This document shows positions 24,589-33,528 of a stretch of DNA of 64,000 bases, piece by piece. The first letter of the stretch is position 1. Each line of letters begins with the position of its first letter. Origin of the DNA: Arcobacter venerupis (GTDB taxonomy: Bacteria > Campylobacterota > Campylobacteria > Campylobacterales > Arcobacteraceae); NCBI RefSeq assembly GCF_013201665.1, contig NZ_CP053840.1:248001-312000 (forward strand), in the 5' to 3' direction. A model generated the notes under the pieces. It did no database searches, was not told where the DNA came from, and worked only from the letters and a program-made list of their open reading frames with translations. The translations under genes and the position numbers were made by a program.

Positions 24589-26406
24589 TTAACCAATAAT
24601 GGCTAATGTTTCTCCCTCATCAACAGCTTGTGTATTATTAACTAAAATTTTAGTAATAGTTCCAGCAACTGGTGCATTAATCTCTATTTCCATTTTCATA
24701 GCTTCTAAAATCATAATTTGTTGATCAGCTTCAACATAATCACCTTCTTTTACAAGAATCTTCCAAACTGCACCATTAACAGCAGCCAGAACAGGAGTTC
24801 CTCCACTTGTAGTAGCTGGAGTTGATACTGTATTATTTATTACATTAGTATTAGTAACAGGTGTTACTTGAATATCAGCATTACCCTCAGCAATTGTTAC
24901 ATTAAACTTTTGACCATCTACTACAACTGTATAGTTTCCACTTGCGTTATTCATCTTTTTCTCTCCTAGTTTACAATCTTTATTCTCTTCACAAACAGCA
25001 TCAGTTTTTCTTACATTTAAAGGTGATTCACCTTTTAAGAAAGCAATTCCTTTTTCATCACAAGCAGCTGCGATAAAAATATTTTCTTCAGTTGTAGGAA
25101 TACCTTCCATTTCTAATCTTTGTTTCCAAACAGAGATTTTTTTCTTTTCATCTCTATCTGCAATATCTAAAGGATTTTCACTAGTTGGTTGAAGTTTTAA
25201 TTTAAGAGCTGCAAGTGCAATAATTTCAGGATCTGCAGGAACTGGAGTTTTACCAAAGTATCCTAATACCATTTTCCCATAACCAGGAGCTATTTGTTTC
25301 CAAGGTCCAAACATTACATTAGCATATGCTTGTTGCCAATAAAATTGAGAAACAGGAGTTACAGACGTACCATATCCACCACGTTCTACAACTTCTCTCA
25401 TAGCTTTAATAACTTCAGGGAATTTATCTAAAGTTCCATTATCTCTCATCATTTGAGTATTAGCAGTTAATGCACCACCTGGCATAGGAGAAAAAGGAAT
25501 TAAAGGAGAAACTTGAGTAGCTTCAGGGGGAATAAAGTAGTCTTTTAAACAATGATTTAATGTTTCTTGGTATTTTAGAATCTTTTCAATTTCTAAACCA
25601 CCTAAATCATAGTTTTTACCTTTAACAGCATGAAGCATTGTAAGAATATCAGGTTGGCTAGTTCCACCAGAAACTGGCGAAGCAGCTAAATCAATCCCAT
25701 CAGCACCAGCATCTAAAGCAGCTAAATAACAAGCAACTGAAACACCAGCAGTTTCATGGGTATGAAGTCTAATATGAGTATCAGTTCCAACTAGATTTCT
25801 AGCCATTTGAATTGTTTCATAGATTTTTTGAGGAGAAGAAGTTCCCGATGCATCTTTAAAACAGATTGAATCATAAGGAAGTCCACTATCAAGAATTTGT
25901 CTTAATGTTTTTTCATAGAAAGCAACATCATGAGCACCAAAGCAACCTGGAGGTAAATCCATTAAAGTGATTACTACTTCATGGTTCAAACCATATTTTT
26001 TAATACATTCAGCAGAATATTCAAGATTTTGAACATCATTTAAAGCATCAAAATTTCTGATTGTTGTTGTTCCATGTTTTGCGAACATTTTTGCATGTAA
26101 GTCGATTAGTTCTCTTGAACCCGTATCTAGCATAACTGTATTTATACCACGAGCCAAAGTTTGTAAGTTTGCATCTGGGCCAACGATTTGCCTAAATTTA
26201 TCCATCATATCAAATGCATTTTCTTGAAGATAGAAGAATAAAGATTGGAATCTAGCTCCTCCACCAAACTCAAAGTGAGTTATTCCGGCTTCTTTTGCAG
26301 CAGCTACTGCTGGAAAGAAATCATTCATTAGAACTCTTCCACCAAAGACAGATTGAAATCCATCTCTAAAAGTTGTGTCCATGATATCTATATATTTTTT
26401 AGACAT
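24589..26406 (-). CDS. oadA: Biotin-dependent carboxyltransferase alpha subunit (OadA / pyruvate carboxylase subunit B type)
   Basis: 605 residues. The HMGL-like carboxyltransferase barrel starts at DTTFRDGFQSVFGGRVL with a metal-binding HTHETAG near residue 215, followed by the conserved helical domain, a Cys-containing linker, and a biotinyl domain with the acceptor K571 in EAMKMEIE. With OadB and OadG present this is most likely an oxaloacetate decarboxylase, though the same chain type serves in two-subunit pyruvate carboxylase. Residues about 465-535 are a Ser/Thr/Asn-rich linker typical of the swinging biotin arm. Five bases separate it from oadG. Confidence 0.93.
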   Translation of the reverse strand: MSKKYIDIMDTTFRDGFQSVFGGRVLMNDFFPAVAAAKEAGITHFEFGGGARFQSLFFYLQENAFDMMDKFRQIVGPDANLQTLARGINTVMLDTGSRELIDLHAKMFAKHGTTTIRNFDALNDVQNLEYSAECIKKYGLNHEVVITLMDLPPGCFGAHDVAFYEKTLRQILDSGLPYDSICFKDASGTSSPQKIYETIQMARNLVGTDTHIRLHTHETAGVSVACYLAALDAGADGIDLAASPVSGGTSQPDILTMLHAVKGKNYDLGGLEIEKILKYQETLNHCLKDYFIPPEATQVSPLIPFSPMPGGALTANTQMMRDNGTLDKFPEVIKAMREVVERGGYGTSVTPVSQFYWQQAYANVMFGPWKQIAPGYGKMVLGYFGKTPVPADPEIIALAALKLKLQPTSENPLDIADRDEKKKISVWKQRLEMEGIPTTEENIFIAAACDEKGIAFLKGESPLNVRKTDAVCEENKDCKLGEKKMNNASGNYTVVVDGQKFNVTIAEGNADIQVTPVTNTNVINNTVSTPATTSGGTPVLAAVNGAVWKILVKEGDYVEADQQIMILEAMKMEIEINAPVAGTITKILVNNTQAVDEGETLAIIG

Positions 26407-26411
26407 ATATT

Positions 26412-26663
26412 TTAACCCTTTAGATTTTTATGATGTTGCACTGCTGCAACTATTGCGGCTATCTTTGCAGTTTCTACATTTGTATTATTCGCTTTTACTG
26501 GTGTTGTTACTACACTTACAATTTTTTCTTTTTGTGGAAAAAATCTTGTTAGTATTGCTCCTTGTGCTTTTAATACAAATATCATTATTGTTAGGAATGC
26601 AAATACTACACCCATCCCTAAAAACATGAATTTTATTGACTCTGCTACTAAGTTTATTTCCAT
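26412..26663 (-). CDS. oadG: Sodium-pumping decarboxylase gamma subunit
   Basis: 83 residues with one membrane helix (FMFLGMGVVFAFLTIMIFVLK) and a soluble tail (about 35-83), the standard OadG design. The gamma subunit ties the alpha and beta chains together. It is first in the operon, with AAGGG ahead of the ATG. The typical C-terminal histidine pair is present (VQHHKN). Confidence 0.88.
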   Translation of the reverse strand: MEINLVAESIKFMFLGMGVVFAFLTIMIFVLKAQGAILTRFFPQKEKIVSVVTTPVKANNTNVETAKIAAIVAAVQHHKNLKG

Positions 26664-26775
26664 AAGTAAACCCTTGTGTTTATTTAACGCTTGAATTTTA
26701 GGGAAATAATAAAAAAAGTTCTTCTTTTTAAGTGCTTAAAAAATTGTTTATTAATGCTAAATTTATAGTTTAAAA

Positions 26776-27666
26776 ATGCTACAATCTAGTATGAAAAAAG
26801 AAACCTTACAAAAAAGAACAAAAATCGCAAACGATATTATGTACTATATATACACTCATATAGAGACAAATATTGATATTGAAGAACTAAGTATTGATTT
26901 AAATATAAGTAAATTTCATATGCATAGGATTTTTAAAGAGGCATTTGGGAAAAATATTTATGAAAGTATTAAATCAATAAGACTACAAAAAGCATCAAAT
27001 TTACTTTTAACAAATAAATATTCAACAATTTCAAATATTGTTAATTTGTGTGGATATTCTTCTCAATCTTCTTTTATAAAAACATTTAAAGAACGTTTTG
27101 AAATGACTCCAAAAGATTGGAGAAATGGTGGATATAAAGAGTATTCAAATAAAATTTTACAACAATCACAAAGAGCTATGCAATCAAAAGCAAGTTTTAA
27201 AGATATGAAACCAACTATTGTAAAAATGCCAGCAATTGAGAGCTTTTATATTAGAAATAAAGGTTACAATGTAAATATTACAGAGACTTGGCAAAAACTC
27301 CAAACTTGGATTTTAACTAATAATATTACATCTTATAAAAGAATTGCACTTTTTCATGATAATCCAACAATTACACCTTTAAATGAGTGTCAATATATTG
27401 GGTGCATTGTAGTTGATGATAAAAAAAGTGTAAAAAGTGATAGACTACCAAATTTCAAAATTGCAGATGGAGTTTATGCAAAATTTGATTTAAAAGGAAT
27501 AACGGGAGACGTTTTACCATTTATTCATTGGGTTTATCATGAATGGCTACCTCAAAGTGAATATGAAACTACAACAAAACCATCTTATGCAATTTACAAT
27601 AAGATAGATTTTTTAGATGAGAGCAATGAATTTGATTTAAGCTTTTATGTCTCTATAAACTTTTGA
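26776..27666 (+). CDS. AraC-type regulator with GyrI-like effector domain
   Basis: 296 residues. Two helix-turn-helix motifs come first (IEELSIDLNISKFHMHRIFKEAFG and ISNIVNLCGYSSQSSFIKTFKERF, residues about 30-115), followed by a GyrI/SoxS-like small-molecule domain (about 145-296: IVKMPAIESFYIRNKGYNV to FDLSFYVSINF). This is the Rob/MarA-type order used by regulators that sense amphipathic drugs or metabolites. The start is uncertain: ATG at 26776 or 26791, neither with a ribosome binding site; a TACAAT sits 5 bases before the latter. It is divergent from oadGAB. Confidence 0.88.
   Translation: MLQSSMKKETLQKRTKIANDIMYYIYTHIETNIDIEELSIDLNISKFHMHRIFKEAFGKNIYESIKSIRLQKASNLLLTNKYSTISNIVNLCGYSSQSSFIKTFKERFEMTPKDWRNGGYKEYSNKILQQSQRAMQSKASFKDMKPTIVKMPAIESFYIRNKGYNVNITETWQKLQTWILTNNITSYKRIALFHDNPTITPLNECQYIGCIVVDDKKSVKSDRLPNFKIADGVYAKFDLKGITGDVLPFIHWVYHEWLPQSEYETTTKPSYAIYNKIDFLDESNEFDLSFYVSINF
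26780..26785 (+). promoter_or_regulatory. Candidate -10 element at the AraC/GyrI-like gene
   Basis: TACAAT followed by 5 bases and the ATG at 26791, which would give a leaderless message. A second -10-like TATAGT at 26764-26769 stands 6 bases before the alternative ATG at 26776. Confidence 0.35.
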
Positions 27667-27716
27667 TTAATTAAAATTTACTATAATGGCAAAATTATAA
27701 ATATAAAAGGTAAAAA

Positions 27717-28697
27717 ATGATTTTATTTTCGCTAGCTATACTAGCTGGATTCGTAATTCTTGTTTGGAGTGCAGATAAGTTTGTTGATGGTGCCGCATCA
27801 ACTGCAAAACATCTAGGAATGCCAAGTTTATTAATTGGTATTTTAATAGTAGGATTTGGAACAAGTGCTCCTGAAATGGTTGTTTCTGCAATTGCAGCAA
27901 TGGAGGGAAATGCAGGTCTTGCACTTGGAAATGCGATAGGTTCAAATATTGTTAATATTGCACTTATTTTAGGAGTTACAGCTCTTATAGCCCCAATTAC
28001 AGTAAATTCAAAAATAGTAAAAAAAGAAATACCTCTTTTACTTTTAATAGTTTTATTTTCAGGATATTTATTATCTGATAATATTTTAACATTGACAGAA
28101 GGTATTATTCTTTTATTTGGATTTTTTTCTCTTATTGGATGGTCAATTTTCACAGCTATAAAAGGTAAAGGTGATGCTTTAGAATCTGAAATAGATAAAG
28201 AATTAGTTGAACATGATATGAGTTTAAAAGCTGGAATTATTTGGCTAATAATAGGACTTCTTTTATTAATTGGAAGTTCAAGACTTCTCGTTTGGGGAGC
28301 TGTTGGAGTTGCAACAGAATTTGGAGTTAGTGATTTAATAATAGGACTTACAATAGTTGCTCTTGGAACTTCTTTACCTGAACTTGCAGCTTCTATAATA
28401 GCTGCAAGAAAAGGCGAACATGATATTGCAATTGGAAATGTTGTTGGTTCTAATATGTTTAATATTTTAGCAGTTATTGGAATTGCAATTGTAATTTCTC
28501 CTATGAATAATATTCCTTTAGAAGTATTACAAAGAGATTGGATAGTTATGTTGGTTTTAACTATAGCACTTTTAGTTATGTCTTATGGATTTAGAGCTAA
28601 AAATGGAGTAATTAATAGAGTTGATGGAACAATTCTTATTCTTTGTTATGTTGCATACAACACTTATCTTGGTATGAGCTTAACGGGTTCTATATAA
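27717..28697 (+). CDS. CaCA-family sodium/calcium (cation) exchanger
   Basis: 326 residues, ten membrane helices in two inverted halves. Each half has the alpha-repeat with its acidic ion-binding residue: GFGTSAPEMVVSAIAA then LGNAIGSNIVNI, and ALGTSLPELAASIIAA then IGNVVGSNMFNI. A charged cytoplasmic loop (about 145-165) separates the halves. This is the YrbG-like bacterial form, which exchanges Ca2+ against Na+ or K+. RBS AAAAGGT. Its stop codon overlaps the stop of the convergent Aat-like gene. Confidence 0.92.
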   Translation: MILFSLAILAGFVILVWSADKFVDGAASTAKHLGMPSLLIGILIVGFGTSAPEMVVSAIAAMEGNAGLALGNAIGSNIVNIALILGVTALIAPITVNSKIVKKEIPLLLLIVLFSGYLLSDNILTLTEGIILLFGFFSLIGWSIFTAIKGKGDALESEIDKELVEHDMSLKAGIIWLIIGLLLLIGSSRLLVWGAVGVATEFGVSDLIIGLTIVALGTSLPELAASIIAARKGEHDIAIGNVVGSNMFNILAVIGIAIVISPMNNIPLEVLQRDWIVMLVLTIALLVMSYGFRAKNGVINRVDGTILILCYVAYNTYLGMSLTGSI

Positions 28698-29415
28698 AAG
28701 GAAGTTTAACTTCCTTTAACCATCTTTTTAAGAAATCTTTTCTTGGAAAGATTTTTGCTCCTAAATCAAATTTATACTGCATATATGGATGGCCTAAATT
28801 CCAAAAACTATAATTATTTTCTTGAAGATACTTTGCTAAAAGAACTAATTGAAGTTTCCCAAAATTATTGTATTTCTTATCTTTTAGACAAAAACCAGTA
28901 AGTGAAGTGTAAGTTGAAGAGATTTTATAACCGATTTCCCCTGCAATTAAAGTATTAGTACTTTTATCCCAAACTTCAAAACTTTTAACTTCAAAATCAA
29001 TGCTAGGATGTTTATAATCTAAAAGCTCTTTTAGTAATTGATGATATTCACAACTCAACCAATTTGTTTCGTGGTGAGCTTGAATATTCTCTATTACTTC
29101 ATCAAAATTTTTATTTATTGTAAAAATAAAATCATTTTTATTTAAAATCTTTTTTACTTTTTTACTAATATGCAAATCTTCAAAATCTAAAATTGCATAT
29201 TCAAATTGCATTTCAGGAACTAAATAGAACTTCTCTTTTAGATAAACAGAAGTTGAGATAAAACCACAATATGCTTGATTTATATAAAAATCTTTTGATA
29301 AATCATCACTTATATAAAAGTTTGAATTCTCATTTGCATAAATGTAGTTGAAAAGAATATTTTTATCTTTTATATCTTCAAAAGTTAAATAATAAATTAC
29401 ACTTTTCTCTTTCAT
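28690..29415 (-). CDS. Divergent Aat-like (leucyl/phenylalanyl-tRNA-protein transferase superfamily) protein
   Basis: 241 residues. The C-terminal half has the GNAT-like core seen in Aat: FEVKSFEVWDKSTNTLIAGEIG, SSTYTSLTGFCL, GKLQLVLLAKYLQENNYSFWNLGH and KIFPRKDFLKRW, in the same order as the E. coli enzyme's SIEVW, GGLYG, SMFS, ALLVF and IPRRDYL elements. The N-terminal half is less conserved. Aat adds Leu or Phe to N-degrons. The match is distant and by eye, so another GNAT transferase is possible. An AAAGGAAG/CTTCCTTT hairpin (28697-28717) lies inside its last codons. Confidence 0.6.
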   Translation of the reverse strand: MKEKSVIYYLTFEDIKDKNILFNYIYANENSNFYISDDLSKDFYINQAYCGFISTSVYLKEKFYLVPEMQFEYAILDFEDLHISKKVKKILNKNDFIFTINKNFDEVIENIQAHHETNWLSCEYHQLLKELLDYKHPSIDFEVKSFEVWDKSTNTLIAGEIGYKISSTYTSLTGFCLKDKKYNNFGKLQLVLLAKYLQENNYSFWNLGHPYMQYKFDLGAKIFPRKDFLKRWLKEVKLPFI

Positions 29416-29429
29416 CTCTCCCCTTGATA

Positions 29430-30044
29430 TTATCTATGGTTGTTATCATTTCTTTGATGCTTATTGTCATCATAGTAATTATTTCTATTATCTGGTTTCC
29501 TATCATTATTCTGTCTATTATCTGGTTTTCTATCATTATTTTGATAATTTGCTTTTTTATTGTGTTCATTATAATTATTATTTTGTTTAGGTGCATTTCT
29601 ATAATTATTAGGTTTTTGATTATTTGGTCTATCATAATAATGACCATAAATTATTTCACCATCATTTCTATAGTTTCTTGATCTATTCCAATCATTTCTT
29701 TTATCAAATTTATATTTTCTATAATGAGGATGATGTGAGTCAAAATGACCTCTACGATGTAATCTATCGTAGTATGTATATCCATTATCAAATAAGAAGA
29801 AAATATTATTGTAAAAATACCCAGTTCTATCAAAATATCCATAATAATATCCAAAATCATCTGCATAAGCATTTCTATCATAATCAAAGTTTCTATATCT
29901 ATTATCATATCTATGATCATCTGATCTAAAATTTAAACCAATCATTCCACCATTTCCAATTGGTGTTTGAATGCTAACTCCAATATCTGCAGCAAATAAA
30001 CTTGAACCAAGTGTTAAAAGTGAAACCAAAATTAATTTTTTCAT
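29430..30044 (-). CDS. Exported Asn/Tyr/Arg/Asp-rich low-complexity protein
   Basis: 204 residues with a clear signal peptide (MKKLILVSLLTLGSSLFAAD) and AAGGGA before the ATG. After a short strand-like segment (GVSIQTPIGNGGMIGLNF) the sequence becomes very polar: Tyr/Asp-rich (about 40-100), a His-rich patch (HRRGHFDSHHPHYRK) and an Asn/Arg/Lys-rich tail with a direct repeat of NNDRKPDNR. No family recognised. The mature protein is probably disordered in large part and outside the cytoplasm. Repetitive codons keep other frames open here, but only this frame has a signal peptide and ribosome binding site. Confidence 0.72.
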   Translation of the reverse strand: MKKLILVSLLTLGSSLFAADIGVSIQTPIGNGGMIGLNFRSDDHRYDNRYRNFDYDRNAYADDFGYYYGYFDRTGYFYNNIFFLFDNGYTYYDRLHRRGHFDSHHPHYRKYKFDKRNDWNRSRNYRNDGEIIYGHYYDRPNNQKPNNYRNAPKQNNNYNEHNKKANYQNNDRKPDNRQNNDRKPDNRNNYYDDNKHQRNDNNHR

Positions 30045-30127
30045 AAAAAATCCCTTATGTGTTTGTCGAATCTTATATTCGCAGTGTGAATAAATTGTGA
30101 TTTATCATAAATTACATTTGATTTAAT

Positions 30128-30133
30128 TATAAT
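30128..30133 (+). promoter_or_regulatory. Candidate -10 element of the helicase gene
   Basis: TATAAT 24 bases before the TTG start at 30158, in a 113-base AT-rich divergent gap. Confidence 0.4.
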
Positions 30134-30157
30134 CAAGAATTAATTTTAAGGTATTTT

Positions 30158-32947
30158 TTGAATAATCTAATCACAAATAATCAATCAACAAATTTCTATA
30201 ATCATATCACAAAACTTCTCTTAGAGTCTAAATCATTTATTTTTAATGTAGCATTTATAAATTTTAGTGGAGTTCAGCTTTTATTGGATGTTTTATCGAA
30301 GCTTGAAAACAAAAATATAAAAGGTAAAATTCTAACTTCTACATATTTGAATTTCACTCAAGTAAAAGCCTTAGAAAAGTTAAAAGAGTTTTCAAATATA
30401 GAACTAAAGATATATGATTCAAATGAGACAAATATAGGTTTTCACTCTAAATCTTATATTTTTGAATTTGCAGATTCTTATGAAATAATTGTAGGTTCTT
30501 CAAATATAACAGCCAGTGCTTTTAAAACAAATATCGAGTGGAATGTAAAATCAACTGTAAAAAAAGATGATATGTTTTTAAAAAATATTTTAGATGAGTT
30601 TAATCTTTTATGGAATGATTCTTATGTTGTAGATGAAAAGTTTTTAAAAGATTATGAATTTTATTTAAACTCAATAAAAGATGAAAAAAGAGATTTCTTT
30701 GCTTCAAGTAAAAAAATAAGAACAAATTTTATGCAAAAAACAGCTTTAGAAAAGCTACAAAATCTACGACAAAAAAACCAAAATAAAGCACTAATAATTG
30801 CAGCAACGGGAACTGGGAAAACTTATCTTAGTGCTTTTGATGTGAAAAACTTTAATGCAAAAAAAATGTTATTTTTGGTTCATAGGGAAAATATACTTTT
30901 AAGTGCAAAACAGAGTTTTGAAAATATTATTCCAAATAGAACCTATGGATTATTCACAGGAAATACAAAAGAGAAAGAGCAAGATTATCTATTCTCAACT
31001 ATTCAAACTATGAGTCTGTATTTTGAAGAGTTTGAAAAAAATGAGTTTGATTATATCATAATTGATGAAGCTCACCATGCCACAAGTCCTAGCTATAAAA
31101 AAATTATAGAGTATTTTAAACCACAGTTTTTATTGGGATTAACAGCCACTTCAAACAGAATGGATGGAAATTCTATTTATGAAATATTTGATGAAAATAT
31201 TGCTTGTGATATTAGATTAAATGAAGCACTTGAAAACAATCTTGTTGTTCCTTTTCACTATTTTGGAATAAGTGATATTCAATCAATTGATTATGAAAAT
31301 GTAGATTTAACCAAAATAGATGAATTAGCGAAACTTCTAAAAGTGAATAAAAGAGTTGATTTCATAATAAAACAGATGAATTTCTACTCATATTTTGGAT
31401 CAAAAAGAAAAGCCATAGGTTTTTGTGTTTCTAAAGAACATTGTTTTTATATGAGTGAAGAGTTCAATAAAAGAGGAATAAATTCCACATATCTTACAAG
31501 TGAAGATTCGGTTATAAAAAGAGAAGAAGTTATTAAAAAATTAGAGAGTGAAAATGACTCTTTAGAAGTAATTTTTACAGTTGATATTTTTAATGAAGGA
31601 ATAGATATCCCCTCAATTAACACAGTTTTGTTTTTACGACCAACAAACTCTCCTATTGTATTTATACAGCAACTTGGAAGAGGTTTGAGAAAACATAAAA
31701 ATAAAGAGTTTTTAACAGTTCTTGATTTTATTGGAAACCATAAAAAAGCATATTTAATTGCCCTTGCCCTTGCTGGAAATAAAGCTATTGATAAAGATAG
31801 TTTGAAACTCTCTTTGATGAATAATTTTGCAAATTTTCAAAATGCCTTTATCTGTATGGATGAGATTTCAAAACAGAGAATTTTAGAGCAAATCGAAAAT
31901 CAGAACTTTAATAATCTTAAATATTTAAAAGAACAATATTTTGAGTTTAAAACTTTGACAAACAATAAGATACCAAAATTAACAGATTATCTAGCCTTTG
32001 ATGATTTGATTAATCCTTTAAATTTCGTTGATGAAAGCAAATCTTATGTGGAGTTTTTATCAAAAGTAGAAGTTGGAAAAACAAAGGATATTTACACAAA
32101 TTTTTGTTTAAATGAAGATTTTATAAAAGCAATTAGATTTATTGAAAATCAACTTCCAATAAAAAGAGTTTATGAATTTGTGATTTTAAAATATCTTTTA
32201 TTTAATGATTTTTGTGATGAAAATATTGCTTTTAAAATCTTAGGTAAATATCTAGATAAAGTTTGCAAAAAAACTATAATTCATAGTTTTTCTTATCTAA
32301 ATCAAGACTATTTTGATTCAGGACAAATAGGCAGATATTTAAAATGTGTAAATTTTGATGGAACAAAAGTTACAAAAACAAAAGAGTTCTCAAAGCTTTT
32401 AGAAAATAAAGAGTACAAAGATATTTTTGAAGATAGTCTAAATTATGGAATTTATACCTATGAAGAGGAGTTTAAAACCCTTGATTTTGGAATGCCATTT
32501 TTAAAACTATACTCAAAATATAATATGTTAAATATTGCTCAACTTTGTAACTTCCCAAAAATTCATAGTTCATTTAGAGGAAGTGGATTTCTAAAATATG
32601 AAGATGATTTTTTCTTATTTATCAATCTTGAAAAAGAGAAGTTTTCAAAATCTGCGAATTATTTTAATGCTTTTTTATCAAAAGAAGTTTTTACTTATCA
32701 AAGTAAACCATCTCAAAGTCAAGATAAAGGCGATGGAGAAAGATTGATAAAAAATCAAAAACATGGAGTAAAACTTCATATCTTTGTGAGAAAATTTGCC
32801 CAAGTGGATAAAAAGACTCAAAATTTTATATATTTAGGTTTGGCAAATAGTATTAAATATGAGGGAAATAAACCAATAAGTTTAGAGTTAAAGTTAGAAA
32901 TACCACTTGATAATAAGTTGTTTGAGGAGTTTACAAAAATAGTCTAA
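30158..32947 (+). CDS. PLD-nuclease-like / superfamily 2 helicase fusion, DUF3427 type
   Basis: 929 residues. Residues 1-160 form a phospholipase-D-like nuclease domain with H96-S-K98, N116 (GSSNITAS) and E127 (IEWN), the layout of PLD-type restriction nucleases. The helicase core has Walker A ATGTGKT (216-222), DEAH (303-306), GLTATSNRMDG and QQLGRGLRKHKN. The C-terminal 350 residues (DYLAFDDLINPLNFVDES onward) fit the DUF3427 region. The start is TTG with TAAGGT upstream. The architecture suits DNA processing or defence, but no methylase or other defence gene adjoins, so it acts alone or with distant partners. Confidence 0.85.
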   Translation: MNNLITNNQSTNFYNHITKLLLESKSFIFNVAFINFSGVQLLLDVLSKLENKNIKGKILTSTYLNFTQVKALEKLKEFSNIELKIYDSNETNIGFHSKSYIFEFADSYEIIVGSSNITASAFKTNIEWNVKSTVKKDDMFLKNILDEFNLLWNDSYVVDEKFLKDYEFYLNSIKDEKRDFFASSKKIRTNFMQKTALEKLQNLRQKNQNKALIIAATGTGKTYLSAFDVKNFNAKKMLFLVHRENILLSAKQSFENIIPNRTYGLFTGNTKEKEQDYLFSTIQTMSLYFEEFEKNEFDYIIIDEAHHATSPSYKKIIEYFKPQFLLGLTATSNRMDGNSIYEIFDENIACDIRLNEALENNLVVPFHYFGISDIQSIDYENVDLTKIDELAKLLKVNKRVDFIIKQMNFYSYFGSKRKAIGFCVSKEHCFYMSEEFNKRGINSTYLTSEDSVIKREEVIKKLESENDSLEVIFTVDIFNEGIDIPSINTVLFLRPTNSPIVFIQQLGRGLRKHKNKEFLTVLDFIGNHKKAYLIALALAGNKAIDKDSLKLSLMNNFANFQNAFICMDEISKQRILEQIENQNFNNLKYLKEQYFEFKTLTNNKIPKLTDYLAFDDLINPLNFVDESKSYVEFLSKVEVGKTKDIYTNFCLNEDFIKAIRFIENQLPIKRVYEFVILKYLLFNDFCDENIAFKILGKYLDKVCKKTIIHSFSYLNQDYFDSGQIGRYLKCVNFDGTKVTKTKEFSKLLENKEYKDIFEDSLNYGIYTYEEEFKTLDFGMPFLKLYSKYNMLNIAQLCNFPKIHSSFRGSGFLKYEDDFFLFINLEKEKFSKSANYFNAFLSKEVFTYQSKPSQSQDKGDGERLIKNQKHGVKLHIFVRKFAQVDKKTQNFIYLGLANSIKYEGNKPISLELKLEIPLDNKLFEEFTKIV

Positions 32948-32984
32948 AAATATATTATTTTTTATCTATTATTTAGGTTCACAT

Positions 32985-33521
32985 ATGCTAATATTCGCAA
33001 AATTGTTAGCTTATTATGAAGGCAAAATATTGAGAGAAGTAAAAAAAGGCGTAGTTGAAAAGGTTTTTGTGAAATTAAATAGTATTGATAAAGTTTTAGA
33101 AAGTAGAGTTGATATTATTTTATTAAGAATTATTAATATGCTTAAATATGTTTTTATATTAATAATGATTGTTTATTTAGCTATTTGTATTATGAGTTTA
33201 TCACATAAAATAGTCTCTTTTACTCTTGATCAAGGTGCATTAGATTTCTCTTCAATAAAAACGATATTGACAGATGGATTATTTACTTTAATTGTAATTG
33301 CAATTGTTAAAACACTATTTATCAAAAGTGGTTTTGATTATGCTTTAACTTTCTTAGAAATAGCCTTTGTTGTGATTATTAGAAAACTTATTTTACTTGA
33401 AAGTATTCCAAGTGAAACAGATTTATTAATAGCATTAGGAATAACATCGTCAGTATTTTTTATATTAATTGTTTACATACATAATATGAAAAGAAGATGG
33501 ATAAAAGAAGATCATAAATAG
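32985..33521 (+). CDS. PsiE-like integral membrane protein
   Basis: 178 residues with a charged N-terminal segment (1-50) and four membrane helices from about 50 on. The core DGLFTLIVIAIVKTLFI followed by LTFLEIAFVVIIRKLILLE resembles the PsiE (phosphate-starvation-inducible E) family. No molecular function is known for that family. AGGT lies before the ATG. It ends 7 bases from the convergent sensor kinase gene without a clear terminator. Confidence 0.65.
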   Translation: MLIFAKLLAYYEGKILREVKKGVVEKVFVKLNSIDKVLESRVDIILLRIINMLKYVFILIMIVYLAICIMSLSHKIVSFTLDQGALDFSSIKTILTDGLFTLIVIAIVKTLFIKSGFDYALTFLEIAFVVIIRKLILLESIPSETDLLIALGITSSVFFILIVYIHNMKRRWIKEDHK

Positions 33522-33528
33522 AGTTTAC

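Noticed and set aside
26375-26629. 84-codon plus-strand hydrophobic frame
   Set aside because: It is antisense to oadG and the start of oadA, both clear family members.
29378-29929. Three further open frames on both strands over the Asn/Tyr-rich gene
   Set aside because: They arise from the repetitive codons there; only the frame at 29430-30044 has a signal peptide and a ribosome binding site.
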